Shown in pieces: positions 56,045-63,853 of a stretch of DNA of 64,000 bases. The stretch comes from Methylocystis sp. (GTDB taxonomy: Bacteria > Pseudomonadota > Alphaproteobacteria > Rhizobiales > Beijerinckiaceae), in assembly GCA_002929055.1 (NCBI GenBank), contig PERY01000010.1:20046-84045 (forward strand), written 5' to 3'. The notes beneath the pieces are model-generated. The model had not been told where the DNA came from. It did not search any database and saw only the letters and a list, made by a program, of their open reading frames with translations. Numbering within the stretch: position 1 is the stretch's first letter; every line of letters starts with the position of its first letter. The position numbers were made by a program, and so were the translations under genes.

Positions 56045-56370
56045 GTGATCTCCTCGCATGCGCATTTGACGAAGCGGCGGGTTTCATCGGGGTCGATAGC
56101 GCCCCGAATGAGGAGTTTGCGGCCCCGGTGGTCGAACCGCATCTGGCTCGCGACGTCGGCGCGCCAGCGGATGGTCACGACGAGCGTGCGCGACTGCTCC
56201 AGTCGCTGTTCGGCGAATTGCTCCATGGCGCTGGCGGGCTCGATCTTCGCCCACACCTGCGCCAGAGGCGTGAAGCTGCGCGTAAAGCCGCCCGCTCCGT
56301 CGGCGATATCCACGGGCGTCTCGATCGTTACACGCTGGCGCAGCTCTCCGACCTTCGGGCGCCCCCTCAC
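56041..56370 (-). CDS. Head-tail adaptor (gp7 type)
   Basis: 109 aa. It starts at a GTG that overlaps the connector gene stop (GTGA). It reads GELRQRVTIETPVDIADGAGG near the N-terminus and WAKIEPASAMEQFAEQRLEQ, as in phage head-closure/adaptor proteins. Upstream Arg-rich residues in the same frame are antisense or out-of-frame readings of the connector gene and are excluded. Confidence 0.88.
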   Translation of the reverse strand: MRGRPKVGELRQRVTIETPVDIADGAGGFTRSFTPLAQVWAKIEPASAMEQFAEQRLEQSRTLVVTIRWRADVASQMRFDHRGRKLLIRGAIDPDETRRFVKCACEEIT

Positions 56371-56942
56371 AGGAGGCGCTCGCGTCGGAACGGGCGCGCG
56401 AGCTGCTCGACCGCTCTGGGCAATGCGTCGTCGGCGTCGTCGCCGCGCCTCTCGCGCCAATGCGCGACGAGGATGAGAATGGCGCGCCGCAAGGGCTCGG
56501 GCGTCTGCGTGGCGAGTGCGCCATAGCCGACGGAGAAATCCAGCTCGATCCCGTCCGCAAGTCTTCCCGGGAGCGGCGGCGGCTTGATGAAGACGATGCG
56601 TCCACCCTCGCCCGCCGCCGGCGCGCGATAGGTCGTTGCGCTGACGACTTGCGCAACGTCGGCGCCGTCATACACACGTATAGCGGCGACGGACTGAAAA
56701 GGCGCGAAGGGGATCGCAAAAGTCGACGACGCCGCAACCGATAGCGGCCAGGCGTCGAGAATGAGGCGCCAGCTCTGCGTGACGAAGAAGCGCCGCGTAT
56801 AGGCCTCTAGCGTCATGCGCGCGGAAACGATGAGCGCCTGGATCAGCTGATCCTCGTCGCTTGCGTCCTCGCGCAGCCAAGATTTCGCCTCCACGAGCGA
56901 GACAGGCTCGACCGCGGGGGCGCTGATGAGCATGGGTCGCAT
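56367..56942 (-). CDS. Head-tail connector, phiE125 gp8-like (gp6 type)
   Basis: 191 aa. It begins with PVSLVEAKSWLREDASDEDQ, contains ARMTLEAYTRRFFVTQSWRL and YGALATQTPEPLRRAILILV, the pattern of phage head-tail connector proteins. It forms a ring below the portal. It is coupled to the next gene through a 4-bp overlap. Confidence 0.88.
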   Translation of the reverse strand: MRPMLISAPAVEPVSLVEAKSWLREDASDEDQLIQALIVSARMTLEAYTRRFFVTQSWRLILDAWPLSVAASSTFAIPFAPFQSVAAIRVYDGADVAQVVSATTYRAPAAGEGGRIVFIKPPPLPGRLADGIELDFSVGYGALATQTPEPLRRAILILVAHWRERRGDDADDALPRAVEQLARPFRRERLL

Positions 56943-57003
56943 GCCGGCTCCTGCTGTAGGGAAGAGACCTCGCGGCGAGACGCCGCCGCGAGGCTAAGGG
57001 GAA

Positions 57004-58230
57004 TCAGGCCGTGCCGAACTTCAATAGCTTGATCGCCTCGAAGTTCTGAACGCCGCCGCCGACGCGCTTCGTGGTGTAGAAGAGGACATAGGGTTTGGCG
57101 GAATAAGGATCGCGCAGCACACGAATGCCGACGCGATCGACGACGACATAGCCGCGCTCGAAATCGCCGAAGGCGATGGAGAGGCTGTTGGCGCCGGGGT
57201 CCGGCATGTCCTCGGCCTCGACGACGGGGAAGTTCATCAGCGTCGCGGGTCCGTCCACGCTTGCCGGCGGCGCCCAGATGTAGTCGCCGGTCGTCGTCTT
57301 GAACTGGCGCACGAGCGATTGCGCGCGGCGCCCCATCACGAAACTGCCGTTCTGGCGATAGCCGGCGCGCAGCGCATAGACGAGGTTGAACAACGCATCG
57401 GAGGGATTGGTCGCGGCGAAGGCGCCGGCGGCGCCTGTAACCACATAGCCAATATTGCCCCAGCTCCAGCTCGCGTCCGCGACCGCCGTGTAGTTGAGAA
57501 AGCCTTTCGGCTTGTTCACGCCGTCGCCATTGACGAAGGCGGCGCCCTCCTGCTCGGCGAAGGCGGTCTGCACTTCCTCGGCAATCCATTGTTCGATGTC
57601 GACGACGGCGTCGTCGAGCAGCGCCTGGGTCGCCGCCGGCATGGCGTAAAGCTCCATCGCCGGGAAGTTCATGTCGGCGATCTGCTGGCTCGCGGTCTGC
57701 GGGCGCGGATCGGCCTCCGCCACCCAGCCCGCCGCAGGACCGGTGGTGGAATAGGCGCGGCGCAGCGACTGTGTCGAGATTTCGCGCACGCTGGAGATGG
57801 CGCGGATCGGCGAGAGTTTGCCCAGTCGACGAAGCACTTCACGCTCTGTGGGGATTGGCACGAGATAACCGCCGTCAGGGCCAGAGCCGCGCGAGAGCGC
57901 CTTGGCTTCGAGCGCCTTCAGTCCTGCCGCTTCGCCGGAGCGCATGTAATGGTCGAAGGCGGATTTGTGTTCGCGGCCGCTGCGGTCGTCGATCACGCCG
58001 CCGCCGATGCGCGGGCGCGAGAGATCGAGCGCGAGCCTGTCGATTCGTGATTTGGTTTCGTCCAGCGCCTGGTCGATGCGCGAGAGTTTCTCCTCGGTCA
58101 CGACATCGGCGCCCATGCGCGTTTCGAGCTGGGCGAGCCGCTCGTCATTGGCTTCCTTGAACGATGCGAAGGCGTGGTTGAGATCGGCGACCACGTCGTC
58201 GCCGGCGGATTTCAATTCAATCGATGACAT
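57004..58230 (-). CDS. Major capsid protein, HK97 fold (gp5 type)
   Basis: 408 aa. Residues 1-100 form a charged coiled-coil scaffold domain (KEANDERLAQLETRMG) that the prohead protease would remove. The rest is the HK97 fold, with ALSRGSGPDGGYLVPIP at the cleavage boundary and LRDPYSAKPYVLFYTTKRVGG near the end. Length and neighbours match the RcGTA capsid. Confidence 0.93.
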   Translation of the reverse strand: MSSIELKSAGDDVVADLNHAFASFKEANDERLAQLETRMGADVVTEEKLSRIDQALDETKSRIDRLALDLSRPRIGGGVIDDRSGREHKSAFDHYMRSGEAAGLKALEAKALSRGSGPDGGYLVPIPTEREVLRRLGKLSPIRAISSVREISTQSLRRAYSTTGPAAGWVAEADPRPQTASQQIADMNFPAMELYAMPAATQALLDDAVVDIEQWIAEEVQTAFAEQEGAAFVNGDGVNKPKGFLNYTAVADASWSWGNIGYVVTGAAGAFAATNPSDALFNLVYALRAGYRQNGSFVMGRRAQSLVRQFKTTTGDYIWAPPASVDGPATLMNFPVVEAEDMPDPGANSLSIAFGDFERGYVVVDRVGIRVLRDPYSAKPYVLFYTTKRVGGGVQNFEAIKLLKFGTA

Positions 58231-58363
58231 TCAAGTCCCTCGAGGAGCGCGCAGCATCGCACCGCGCGGCGAAGGCCGGCGGTCAGCGTCTGCGGGGTTG
58301 CAAAGCCGTTTTTCGAATTTGTCCACGCCTGACGGCGGCGGCGCGGAGAGGGGAGCGCGTGTC

Positions 58364-58921
58364 CTAGAGCCGCTGCAACTGGCGCTCTAAAGCGCGTGCG
58401 GCGTTTTGCGCCCTGGTGCGGGCCTGCGCGTAGCCGATAGCGGCGGGCGAAGGCCTGCGCTTTATGGCGTCGATGCGCGCCTGCGTGAGCATGGGAAAAG
58501 TCACGATCGAAATTTCCCACAGATCGACTTCGTGGAGACGGCGCAGCCCGCTTGCCTTCTCCATCGACGCGCGCTTTGTGCGAAAGCCGATCGAAAGCCC
58601 GTCCACAGCGCCGCCGCGCAACAGCGAGAGCGCTTCTCGCGCCCGCGCGACGGCAAGATCGAGGCGGCCTGAGACCTTCAGATCACGCGGGTCTTCCATG
58701 ATCGACGTCCAGACCCCGATGGGTTCGCTCGCCCTGTGCTGCCACAGCATCTTCACGCCGCCGGCCCCGCGCATCGCGAGCGAGCGGGCGAAGGCGCCGG
58801 GCATGACGATGTCGCCGCCGGTGTCGGCGACGCCAAAGAGAGAGGCATAGCCTTCGACGACGCCGGCGGGCCTCGCCAGGGAAAGAGGCGCTTCGGCGCG
58901 CTTCGTTTCGCGCCCAATCAT
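58364..58921 (-). CDS. HK97-family prohead protease (gp4 type)
   Basis: 185 aa. It reads VVEGYASLFGVADTGGDIVMPGAF, with LWQHRASEPIGVW carrying the catalytic His and GLSIGFRTK carrying the catalytic Ser, as in S78 prohead proteases. It trims the scaffold part of the capsid protein. It overlaps the tiny upstream gene by 4 bp. Confidence 0.92.
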   Translation of the reverse strand: MIGRETKRAEAPLSLARPAGVVEGYASLFGVADTGGDIVMPGAFARSLAMRGAGGVKMLWQHRASEPIGVWTSIMEDPRDLKVSGRLDLAVARAREALSLLRGGAVDGLSIGFRTKRASMEKASGLRRLHEVDLWEISIVTFPMLTQARIDAIKRRPSPAAIGYAQARTRAQNAARALERQLQRL

Positions 58922-59082
58922 CCGTTGTTCTCCGAGAGAGACGCCGGCGCCCCGCTGCGTCCATTGGCGTGCATCCGGCTCAGCGCATGCACGAAGGCCT
59001 TGAACACTTCGGTCGCGTCTTCCGGTCGCCGCGCCAGGCGGCGTCGACCGCGTTTGGAGAAGAGGCGCAATCTTGTCGTCAT
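58918..59082 (-). CDS. Tiny basic GTA protein between portal and protease
   Basis: 54 aa, starting MTTRLRLFSKRGRRRLARR, then a helical stretch EDATEVFKAFVHALSRMHA. The 4-bp overlaps with both neighbours support a real translated gene. It matches the small gene often found before the protease in Rhizobiales GTA clusters. Function is unknown. Confidence 0.65.
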   Translation of the reverse strand: MTTRLRLFSKRGRRRLARRPEDATEVFKAFVHALSRMHANGRSGAPASLSENNG

Positions 59083-59267
59083 GAGTCGCTCCCGCAGCGT
59101 CGGTTGAATCGGGCGAGTTCGCGCACGAAGGCGTCGAGGCGGCGCGTCGCCTCGCTGACTTCGCGCATCGCGAGATGCGCCTGCGCCGTGGCGACGCAGG
59201 CCCAAAGGAACAGCGCGAGATGGGCGAGATCGCCGCGCTGCAGAATGGCGTCGAGAATGTCGCTCAT
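59079..59267 (-). CDS. Small GTA protein with one hydrophobic segment
   Basis: 62 aa. A central hydrophobic stretch (LAHLALFLWACVATAQAHL) is followed by an Arg-rich helix. It overlaps the portal gene and the next tiny gene by 4 bp each, so it is part of the coupled cluster. I do not recognise its function; it resembles DUF6107-type proteins in the same position in other GTA clusters. Confidence 0.6.
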   Translation of the reverse strand: MSDILDAILQRGDLAHLALFLWACVATAQAHLAMREVSEATRRLDAFVRELARFNRRCGSDS

Positions 59268-60451
59268 AGCGCGCGATCCTGCGCCGCGGCGCTTGCGCCG
59301 TAGCCCAGCGCCTCGCGCTTTTCATCGACCGTGAGGAAGCTCGCCTTGTCGACGCGGCTCCATTCATTGGCGCGCTCCTCTGCGAGCGCGTCGATGCGGT
59401 CGGCGTTATAGTCGAAACGGAAGGGCTCGAAGCCCGGCGCGAGCCAGGCCTGGAAGCTTTTCTGCACCCGTGAGACGAGCGGCAGAACCGTCTGGCGCCA
59501 GAAGGCGCGGTTGGCTTCCTGATAATTGCTGAAAGTGTTGTCGCCTGGAAGGCCCAGAAGCAGCGGCGGCACGCCGAAGGCGAGCGCGATCTCCCGCGCG
59601 GCGCCGGCCTTGGTTTCGGTGAAGTCCATGTCCCTAGGCGAAAGCGACAGCGCCTTCCAGTCGAGTCCGCCCTCGAGCAGGAGCGGGCGGCCGGCGTTGG
59701 CGGCGCCGGAGAAGTTTTCCTCAAGCTCCTCCTTCAATCGCGAGAATTGTTCGTCAGAAAGATGCGCGCCTTCAGGGCCGGCGTAGACGAGCGCGCCGGA
59801 GGGCCGCGCGGAATTGTCGAGCAGCGCCTTGTTCCAGAAGCTCGCGGCATTGTGCGTGTCCAGCGCCACCTGCGCGGCGGCGAGCGGCGCGAAGCCGTAG
59901 TAATCGTCGAGCGGGTTGAAGAGACGAATATGCAGGATCGGCTCGACGCCTTCGCCGCGCATGTCGTAGCGGGTTTCGTCGCCCATGGCGCGATAGACGA
60001 AGGCGGCCGGCCATCCGTTCTTGCCGGCTTCGACGTTCATGCGATCCGGGCGCAGGGCGTAGAGTTCGCGCAGCTCGTTGTCGATCAGCACGGATTCGAC
60101 ATAGGCGTTGCCGTACAGCAGCAGATTGGCGCAGATCGCCTCGATGAAGGAAACGCCGGTGTCGAGCGGATTGGGCCGTTCCAGCAGCGCGAGGAGCGGA
60201 TGGTCGATCAGCTCCTCGCGCCCCTGATACATGAGCCAGGGCACGGAAGCCGCGCTTTCCGCCACCATGCGCACGCAGCGGTGGCAGACGGCGTTGCGCT
60301 CATAGCCTTCGCGGGTGAGCGTCGTCGCATTGCGCGCGGTCCAGCTTGGCTGGCCGAGCGCATGCATGGCGAGCAGTTTTGCAGCGCGGGAATATTTGGT
60401 TTCGCGCGCGGGCGCGGGCGCGCCAAGGAGGCGCGCGAGGAATGAAGGCAT
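59264..60451 (-). CDS. Phage portal protein (gp3 type)
   Basis: 395 aa. It shows NPLDTGVSFIEAICANLLLYGN, FNPLDDYYGFAPLAAAQVALD, FGVPPLLLGLPGDNTFSNYQ and NADRIDALAEERANEW, the HK97-type portal signature. The ATG at 60451 gives the normal N-terminus; a reading frame open further upstream belongs to the other frame of the terminase gene. It forms the dodecameric DNA entry ring. Confidence 0.93.
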   Translation of the reverse strand: MPSFLARLLGAPAPARETKYSRAAKLLAMHALGQPSWTARNATTLTREGYERNAVCHRCVRMVAESAASVPWLMYQGREELIDHPLLALLERPNPLDTGVSFIEAICANLLLYGNAYVESVLIDNELRELYALRPDRMNVEAGKNGWPAAFVYRAMGDETRYDMRGEGVEPILHIRLFNPLDDYYGFAPLAAAQVALDTHNAASFWNKALLDNSARPSGALVYAGPEGAHLSDEQFSRLKEELEENFSGAANAGRPLLLEGGLDWKALSLSPRDMDFTETKAGAAREIALAFGVPPLLLGLPGDNTFSNYQEANRAFWRQTVLPLVSRVQKSFQAWLAPGFEPFRFDYNADRIDALAEERANEWSRVDKASFLTVDEKREALGYGASAAAQDRAL

Positions 60452-60474
60452 GAAGCGTTCCCCTTGAGTAAAAG

Positions 60475-61869
60475 TCACATCCGCCGCATGCGCGGCTCGG
60501 GCGCCTTGGGCGTCAGCGCCAGCGCGGCGATCGCCCAGACGAGCGCGTCGAGGCGGTCGGGCGAGCGGCCCGAGGAGAGGCCGTCGAGGCCGAAGTCGCA
60601 CATCTCGTCTTCCAGCGCCGGGAAGGCGCCGACATGTTTCACGCGGCCCTGTTCGTAGAGCTGGGCCACCGGCGCGGCGCGAAGATATTTCCCGCGCGTT
60701 GCGCGCACCATCGTGACGGGGGCGCTGGCGTCCGCTTCGTTCAGCACCGCGCGCACCATTTCGCCGCCCTGGTTCACCTCGGCGACGAGCGCGTCGGCGG
60801 AGAGCTTGTGGTAGAGCGCGATGGCGGCGCGCGCCCATTGCGCCGGGCGGGCGGCTGAAAGCGTCGCGTCGGCGATGACGAAGATCGCGCCGTCCACGTC
60901 GGCTCCGGCGGCGAGGATTCCGCAATTGTCCGCACGCTTTCCAGAACTCGCGGGGGGATCGACGGCGACGACGATCCGGGACAGAGCGGGAGCTTCCGCA
61001 ACGCGCGCGGCCTCCAGCATGTCGCGCGTCCACAGCGCGTCCTTGCGTTCCTCCACGATCTCGCCGTCGAGCTCCTGGCGCCCGAGCCGGGTGCCGGCAT
61101 ATTGCGCGATCACGCTTTCGAGAAAGGAGGGCGCAAGATGGGCGGCGTTCTCCCGCGTCAGCGCGCGCGTCAGCACGGTCGAGGGATGCACGATAAGTTC
61201 TTTGAGCAAGGGCATCGGCCGCGGCGTCGTCGTCACGAGCTGTCGCGGCCAGTCGCCGAGGCGCAGACCGAATTGCAGCATGTCCCATGTCTCCCTGGCG
61301 TAGCGCCATTTGGCGAGTTCGTCGCACCAGGCGGCGTGAAATTGCGGGCCGCGCAGGCTCTCTGGGTCTTCCGCAGAGAAGGCCTGCGCGACGACTCCTG
61401 AGTCCCAGACGAGGCGGCGGCGCGAACTCTCCCAGCGAGGACGTTCGCGCGCGGCGTGCACGGCGAGGAGGCCCGAGACGCCTTCGATCATCACCTCGCG
61501 CACGTCGGCCGCCGTCTCGCCCACGAGCGCGATGCGCGAAACCGGGCGCGCACAGAATTGCGGGCGTCCGAGCGCGAGGGCTTTCACCCATTCGGCGCCG
61601 GCGCGCGTCTTGCCGGCGCCGCGCCCGCCAAGGATGAGCCATTGGCGCCAGGGCAGGCCACTGGCCGTAAAGTCCGGCGGCCATTGATCCCTGCGCGCGG
61701 TGAACTCCCAATCGTTCAGCAGCCGCAGCAGTTCGCGCGCCGAGAAGGCGTCCAGGGCCTCATTCAGGCTGCCGTTCGCCGCGCAATCGCTCAAGCCGTC
61801 GAGCAAGCTCCGCGCGGAGTTCGGCCAGTTCGCGGGGCGGGGCGTCGTCTGAGGCGTCGGCGTCGTCAT
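60475..61869 (-). CDS. Large terminase (gp2 type)
   Basis: 464 aa. The packaging ATPase has Walker A ILGGRGAGKTRAGAEW and Walker B-like AAWCDELAKW. The nuclease domain has AVDPPASSGKRADNCG and the late Asp in RLDALVWAI. The first ATG overlaps the small terminase gene by 110 bp; family-like sequence (LSDCAANGSLNEAL) begins about residue 25, so a TTG near 61794 is an alternative start. Confidence 0.93.
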   Translation of the reverse strand: MTTPTPQTTPRPANWPNSARSLLDGLSDCAANGSLNEALDAFSARELLRLLNDWEFTARRDQWPPDFTASGLPWRQWLILGGRGAGKTRAGAEWVKALALGRPQFCARPVSRIALVGETAADVREVMIEGVSGLLAVHAARERPRWESSRRRLVWDSGVVAQAFSAEDPESLRGPQFHAAWCDELAKWRYARETWDMLQFGLRLGDWPRQLVTTTPRPMPLLKELIVHPSTVLTRALTRENAAHLAPSFLESVIAQYAGTRLGRQELDGEIVEERKDALWTRDMLEAARVAEAPALSRIVVAVDPPASSGKRADNCGILAAGADVDGAIFVIADATLSAARPAQWARAAIALYHKLSADALVAEVNQGGEMVRAVLNEADASAPVTMVRATRGKYLRAAPVAQLYEQGRVKHVGAFPALEDEMCDFGLDGLSSGRSPDRLDALVWAIAALALTPKAPEPRMRRM

Positions 61870-62281
61870 CGGAGCCTGCGGCGTCCTTTCTCGCGTCGTC
61901 GCTGTCGCGCCGCATGCGTTTGAGTTCGGCGAGCGTCTTCACCAGCGTCGCCAGCGTGCGGGCGCTGGCTTCGATCGTCTTCGGCGCATGTTTTTCCAGC
62001 GCCGCCTCGGCGCGGGCGAATTCGCGCTCCACGGCGTCCTCCAGTCGTGCAATGAGGCGCCCCGAGTCCTCTGGCGCCGCCGGCGGCGGTTCGTCTTTCG
62101 CGCCGGCTTTGCGCCTGCAGGCGGAGGCGCGCTTGGGCCAGCCGTTCTTCTCGCGATAGGTGCGAAACTGCGCGTCGGTCATGCCCAGCAGCTTCGTGAT
62201 CCCGGAGAGGGGCGCGCCCGCGTCATAGAGAAGTTTCGCCTGCGCGAGCTTTTCGCGCGGCGGTGCGGATTTCTTTTGCAT
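61760..62281 (-). CDS. GTA small terminase-like protein (gp1 type)
   Basis: 173 aa. An N-terminal helix-turn-helix (AKLLYDAGAPLSGITKLLGMT, then FRTYREKNGWPKR) is followed by a long helical part and an acidic, Asp-rich stretch. This is the architecture of small terminases and of the RcGTA gp1 protein. It is the first gene of the cluster, so the GTA promoter should lie in the 216 bp between it and the IS gene. Confidence 0.75.
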   Translation of the reverse strand: MQKKSAPPREKLAQAKLLYDAGAPLSGITKLLGMTDAQFRTYREKNGWPKRASACRRKAGAKDEPPPAAPEDSGRLIARLEDAVEREFARAEAALEKHAPKTIEASARTLATLVKTLAELKRMRRDSDDARKDAAGSDDDADASDDAPPRELAELRAELARRLERLRGERQPE

Positions 62282-62447
62282 GGCGTAGCAGGCCGGGACG
62301 GGGCGGCCATCTCTTGCGTAAAGAGGCGGAGGGCCGTCAGTTCTCTTCGGTGGAAGATGCCCCGCCGCTCAAGCGCAATTCTGGAGCATGTGCTTCTTGT
62401 ACCCGCGCAGCGTCCCGGTGTCAAGGAATAAAATCCGAATATTATAC

Positions 62448-62476
62448 TTGACATACCCACGCACCCTATGTAGCTT
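62448..62476 (+). promoter_or_regulatory. Candidate promoter of the IS transposase gene
   Basis: TTGACA at 62448-62453 is followed after 17 bases by TAGCTT, a fair -10 element. It lies 22-50 bases before the ATG at 62498, which also has AGGAG upstream. The surrounding DNA is clearly AT-richer than the flanking GTA genes. Confidence 0.5.
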
Positions 62477-62497
62477 GAATCTCATAGGAGATTGGTC

Positions 62498-63448
62498 ATG
62501 TCGGTTTTGAACGCCCCGCATTTCCACAACGAAGAAGCCGCCTATGCGTGGGTTGAGGCCCGGATTTGGGGAAATAATCCTGTTTGCCCGCATTGCGGCG
62601 GCGTCGAGCGCATTTCCAAGATGAAAGGCGAAAGCACCAGGATTGGCGTTTACAAGTGCTACCAGTGCCGCAAACCCTTCACTGTAAAGGTCGGGACCAT
62701 CTTCGAGTCCAGCCATGTTCCGATGCGAATTTGGCTGCAAGCGATCTTCCTTATGTGTTCTTCAAAGAAGGGCATTAGCTCCAACCAACTTCACCGCACT
62801 CTGGGCGTCACTCTCAAGACTGCGTGGTTTATGAGCCATCGCATTCGCGAAGCGATGCGTGACGGCGGCCTTACTCCTATGGGCGGCGCCGGCGGCATTG
62901 TGGAGGCCGATGAGACCTATCTGTGGTCGACCGAGCAACCCAAGCCGCGCCTCGGTCGCAACAAGAACAAGCCTGTCAAGGGCGGGCGCTGCGGCCCCGC
63001 AGACAAGCGCGTGATTATCTCGCTCGTTGAGCGTGGCGGCTCGGTTCGTTCGTTCCATGCCGAGCATGCCGACAAGCTTACCGTGAACAAGATCGTTGCG
63101 GAAAACCTTGACCGCGAAACCCTTCTGCACACCGACGAAAGCCGCATCTATGGAGACGTGACCAACCACGTGGCTTCGCGTGAAACCGTCGTTCATTCAC
63201 GCGGCGAATATGCGCGTGGCGACGTCAACACCAACAGCGTCGAGGGCTATTTCTCCATTTTCAAACGCGGGATGCGCGGCACCTACCAATATTGCAAGGA
63301 AAAGCACCTGCATCGCTATCTCGCCGAGTTCGATTTCCGCTATAACAATCGCGTGAAGCTCGGTTGCGATGACAACAATCGCGCCGATCGCGCGCTTAAG
63401 GGCGTCGTCGGCAAGCGGCTCACCTATCAAACGACTCGTTCACAGTGA
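62498..63448 (+). CDS. IS1595-family (ISXO2-like) transposase
   Basis: 316 aa. An N-terminal zinc ribbon (CPHCGG and CYQCRK, about residues 28-55) precedes a helix-turn-helix (SSNQLHRTLGVTLKTAWFM) and the DDE domain with VEADETYLW, LLHTDESRIYG and TNSVEGYFSIFKRGM. All three catalytic acids appear present, so it may be active. The ATG at 62498 has AGGAG 7 bases upstream. It is AT-richer than its neighbours, consistent with acquisition. Confidence 0.92.
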   Translation: MSVLNAPHFHNEEAAYAWVEARIWGNNPVCPHCGGVERISKMKGESTRIGVYKCYQCRKPFTVKVGTIFESSHVPMRIWLQAIFLMCSSKKGISSNQLHRTLGVTLKTAWFMSHRIREAMRDGGLTPMGGAGGIVEADETYLWSTEQPKPRLGRNKNKPVKGGRCGPADKRVIISLVERGGSVRSFHAEHADKLTVNKIVAENLDRETLLHTDESRIYGDVTNHVASRETVVHSRGEYARGDVNTNSVEGYFSIFKRGMRGTYQYCKEKHLHRYLAEFDFRYNNRVKLGCDDNNRADRALKGVVGKRLTYQTTRSQ

Positions 63449-63454
63449 GGCACA

Positions 63455-63643
63455 ATGGGTAAGAAGCCCAAAGCTGGCGGCTCTCCGCGCAAAGCAAAAG
63501 AGCCGAAGCTAGAGGACAGAGAGCAGTCTGAGCGGTTCATCGCGACTGCTCGCGAACTTGGCGCAGATGAAAGCGGGCGCGCATTTGACCGGGCAGCAGA
63601 TGCGTTGTTGAGGGCAAGAGCAAAACGAACTCGAAATCCCTAA
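63455..63643 (+). CDS. Small IS1595-associated passenger protein
   Basis: 62 aa, basic at the N-terminus (MGKKPKAGGSPRKAKEPKL), then DREQSERFIATARELGADESG and AFDRAADALLRARAK. It starts 6 bp after the transposase stop. Similar small proteins recur behind IS1595-type transposases in Rhizobiales. Function is unknown. Confidence 0.7.
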   Translation: MGKKPKAGGSPRKAKEPKLEDREQSERFIATARELGADESGRAFDRAADALLRARAKRTRNP

Positions 63644-63652
63644 GGTGCGGCT

Positions 63653-63853
63653 ATGTCGGAAAGCGAAAAATTCAAGTTTGAAGTCTCAAACGAAATATTT
63701 GAAGCGGCTCTCAAAGCCATGCCGTCAGAGTATGAAATAGACACTGAGGACAGGCCAGCCATTGAGCGGTTGATTTTTGCGATCGTCGGTGAGTTTTTAA
63801 AGACCCGCGCGCTTGAGGGATTCATCAAGCTCCCACCCGATTTGCCGCATTGA
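63653..63853 (+). CDS. Second small IS1595-associated passenger protein
   Basis: 66 aa, starting MSESEKFKFEVSNEIFEAAL, with a helical middle (DTEDRPAIERLIFAIVGEFL) and the end LEGFIKLPPDLPH. It follows the previous gene after 9 bp. No known domain. The 3' end overlaps a possible gene on the opposite strand. Confidence 0.6.
   Translation: MSESEKFKFEVSNEIFEAALKAMPSEYEIDTEDRPAIERLIFAIVGEFLKTRALEGFIKLPPDLPH

Larger units (their letters stand above)
45108..62281 (-). mobile_element. Gene transfer agent (RcGTA-type) structural gene cluster
   Basis: About 17 kb of same-strand, mostly overlapping genes in RcGTA order: small terminase, large terminase, portal, two tiny proteins, prohead protease, capsid, connector, adaptor, DUF3168, major tail protein, gp10, tail chaperone, short tape measure, DUF2460, DUF2163, NlpC/P60, TIM-barrel hub, then fibre and lysis genes. 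I find no integrase, repressor, replication genes or att repeats inside it, which favours a domesticated gene transfer agent over a prophage. All frames appear intact. Confidence 0.88.
62498..63853 (+). mobile_element. IS1595-type insertion element, coding extent
   Basis: The transposase gene and two short same-strand genes form a compact unit with gaps under 10 bp. Passenger genes of this kind accompany ISNwi1-like IS1595 elements. Terminal inverted repeats and target duplications could not be recognised, so only the coding extent is given; the left end must lie after 62281 and the right end after 63853 or at the window edge. Confidence 0.7.

Noticed and set aside
62369..62740. 123-codon minus-strand frame across the IS promoter and transposase start
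   Set aside because: It is antisense to the transposase N-terminus and has no family features.
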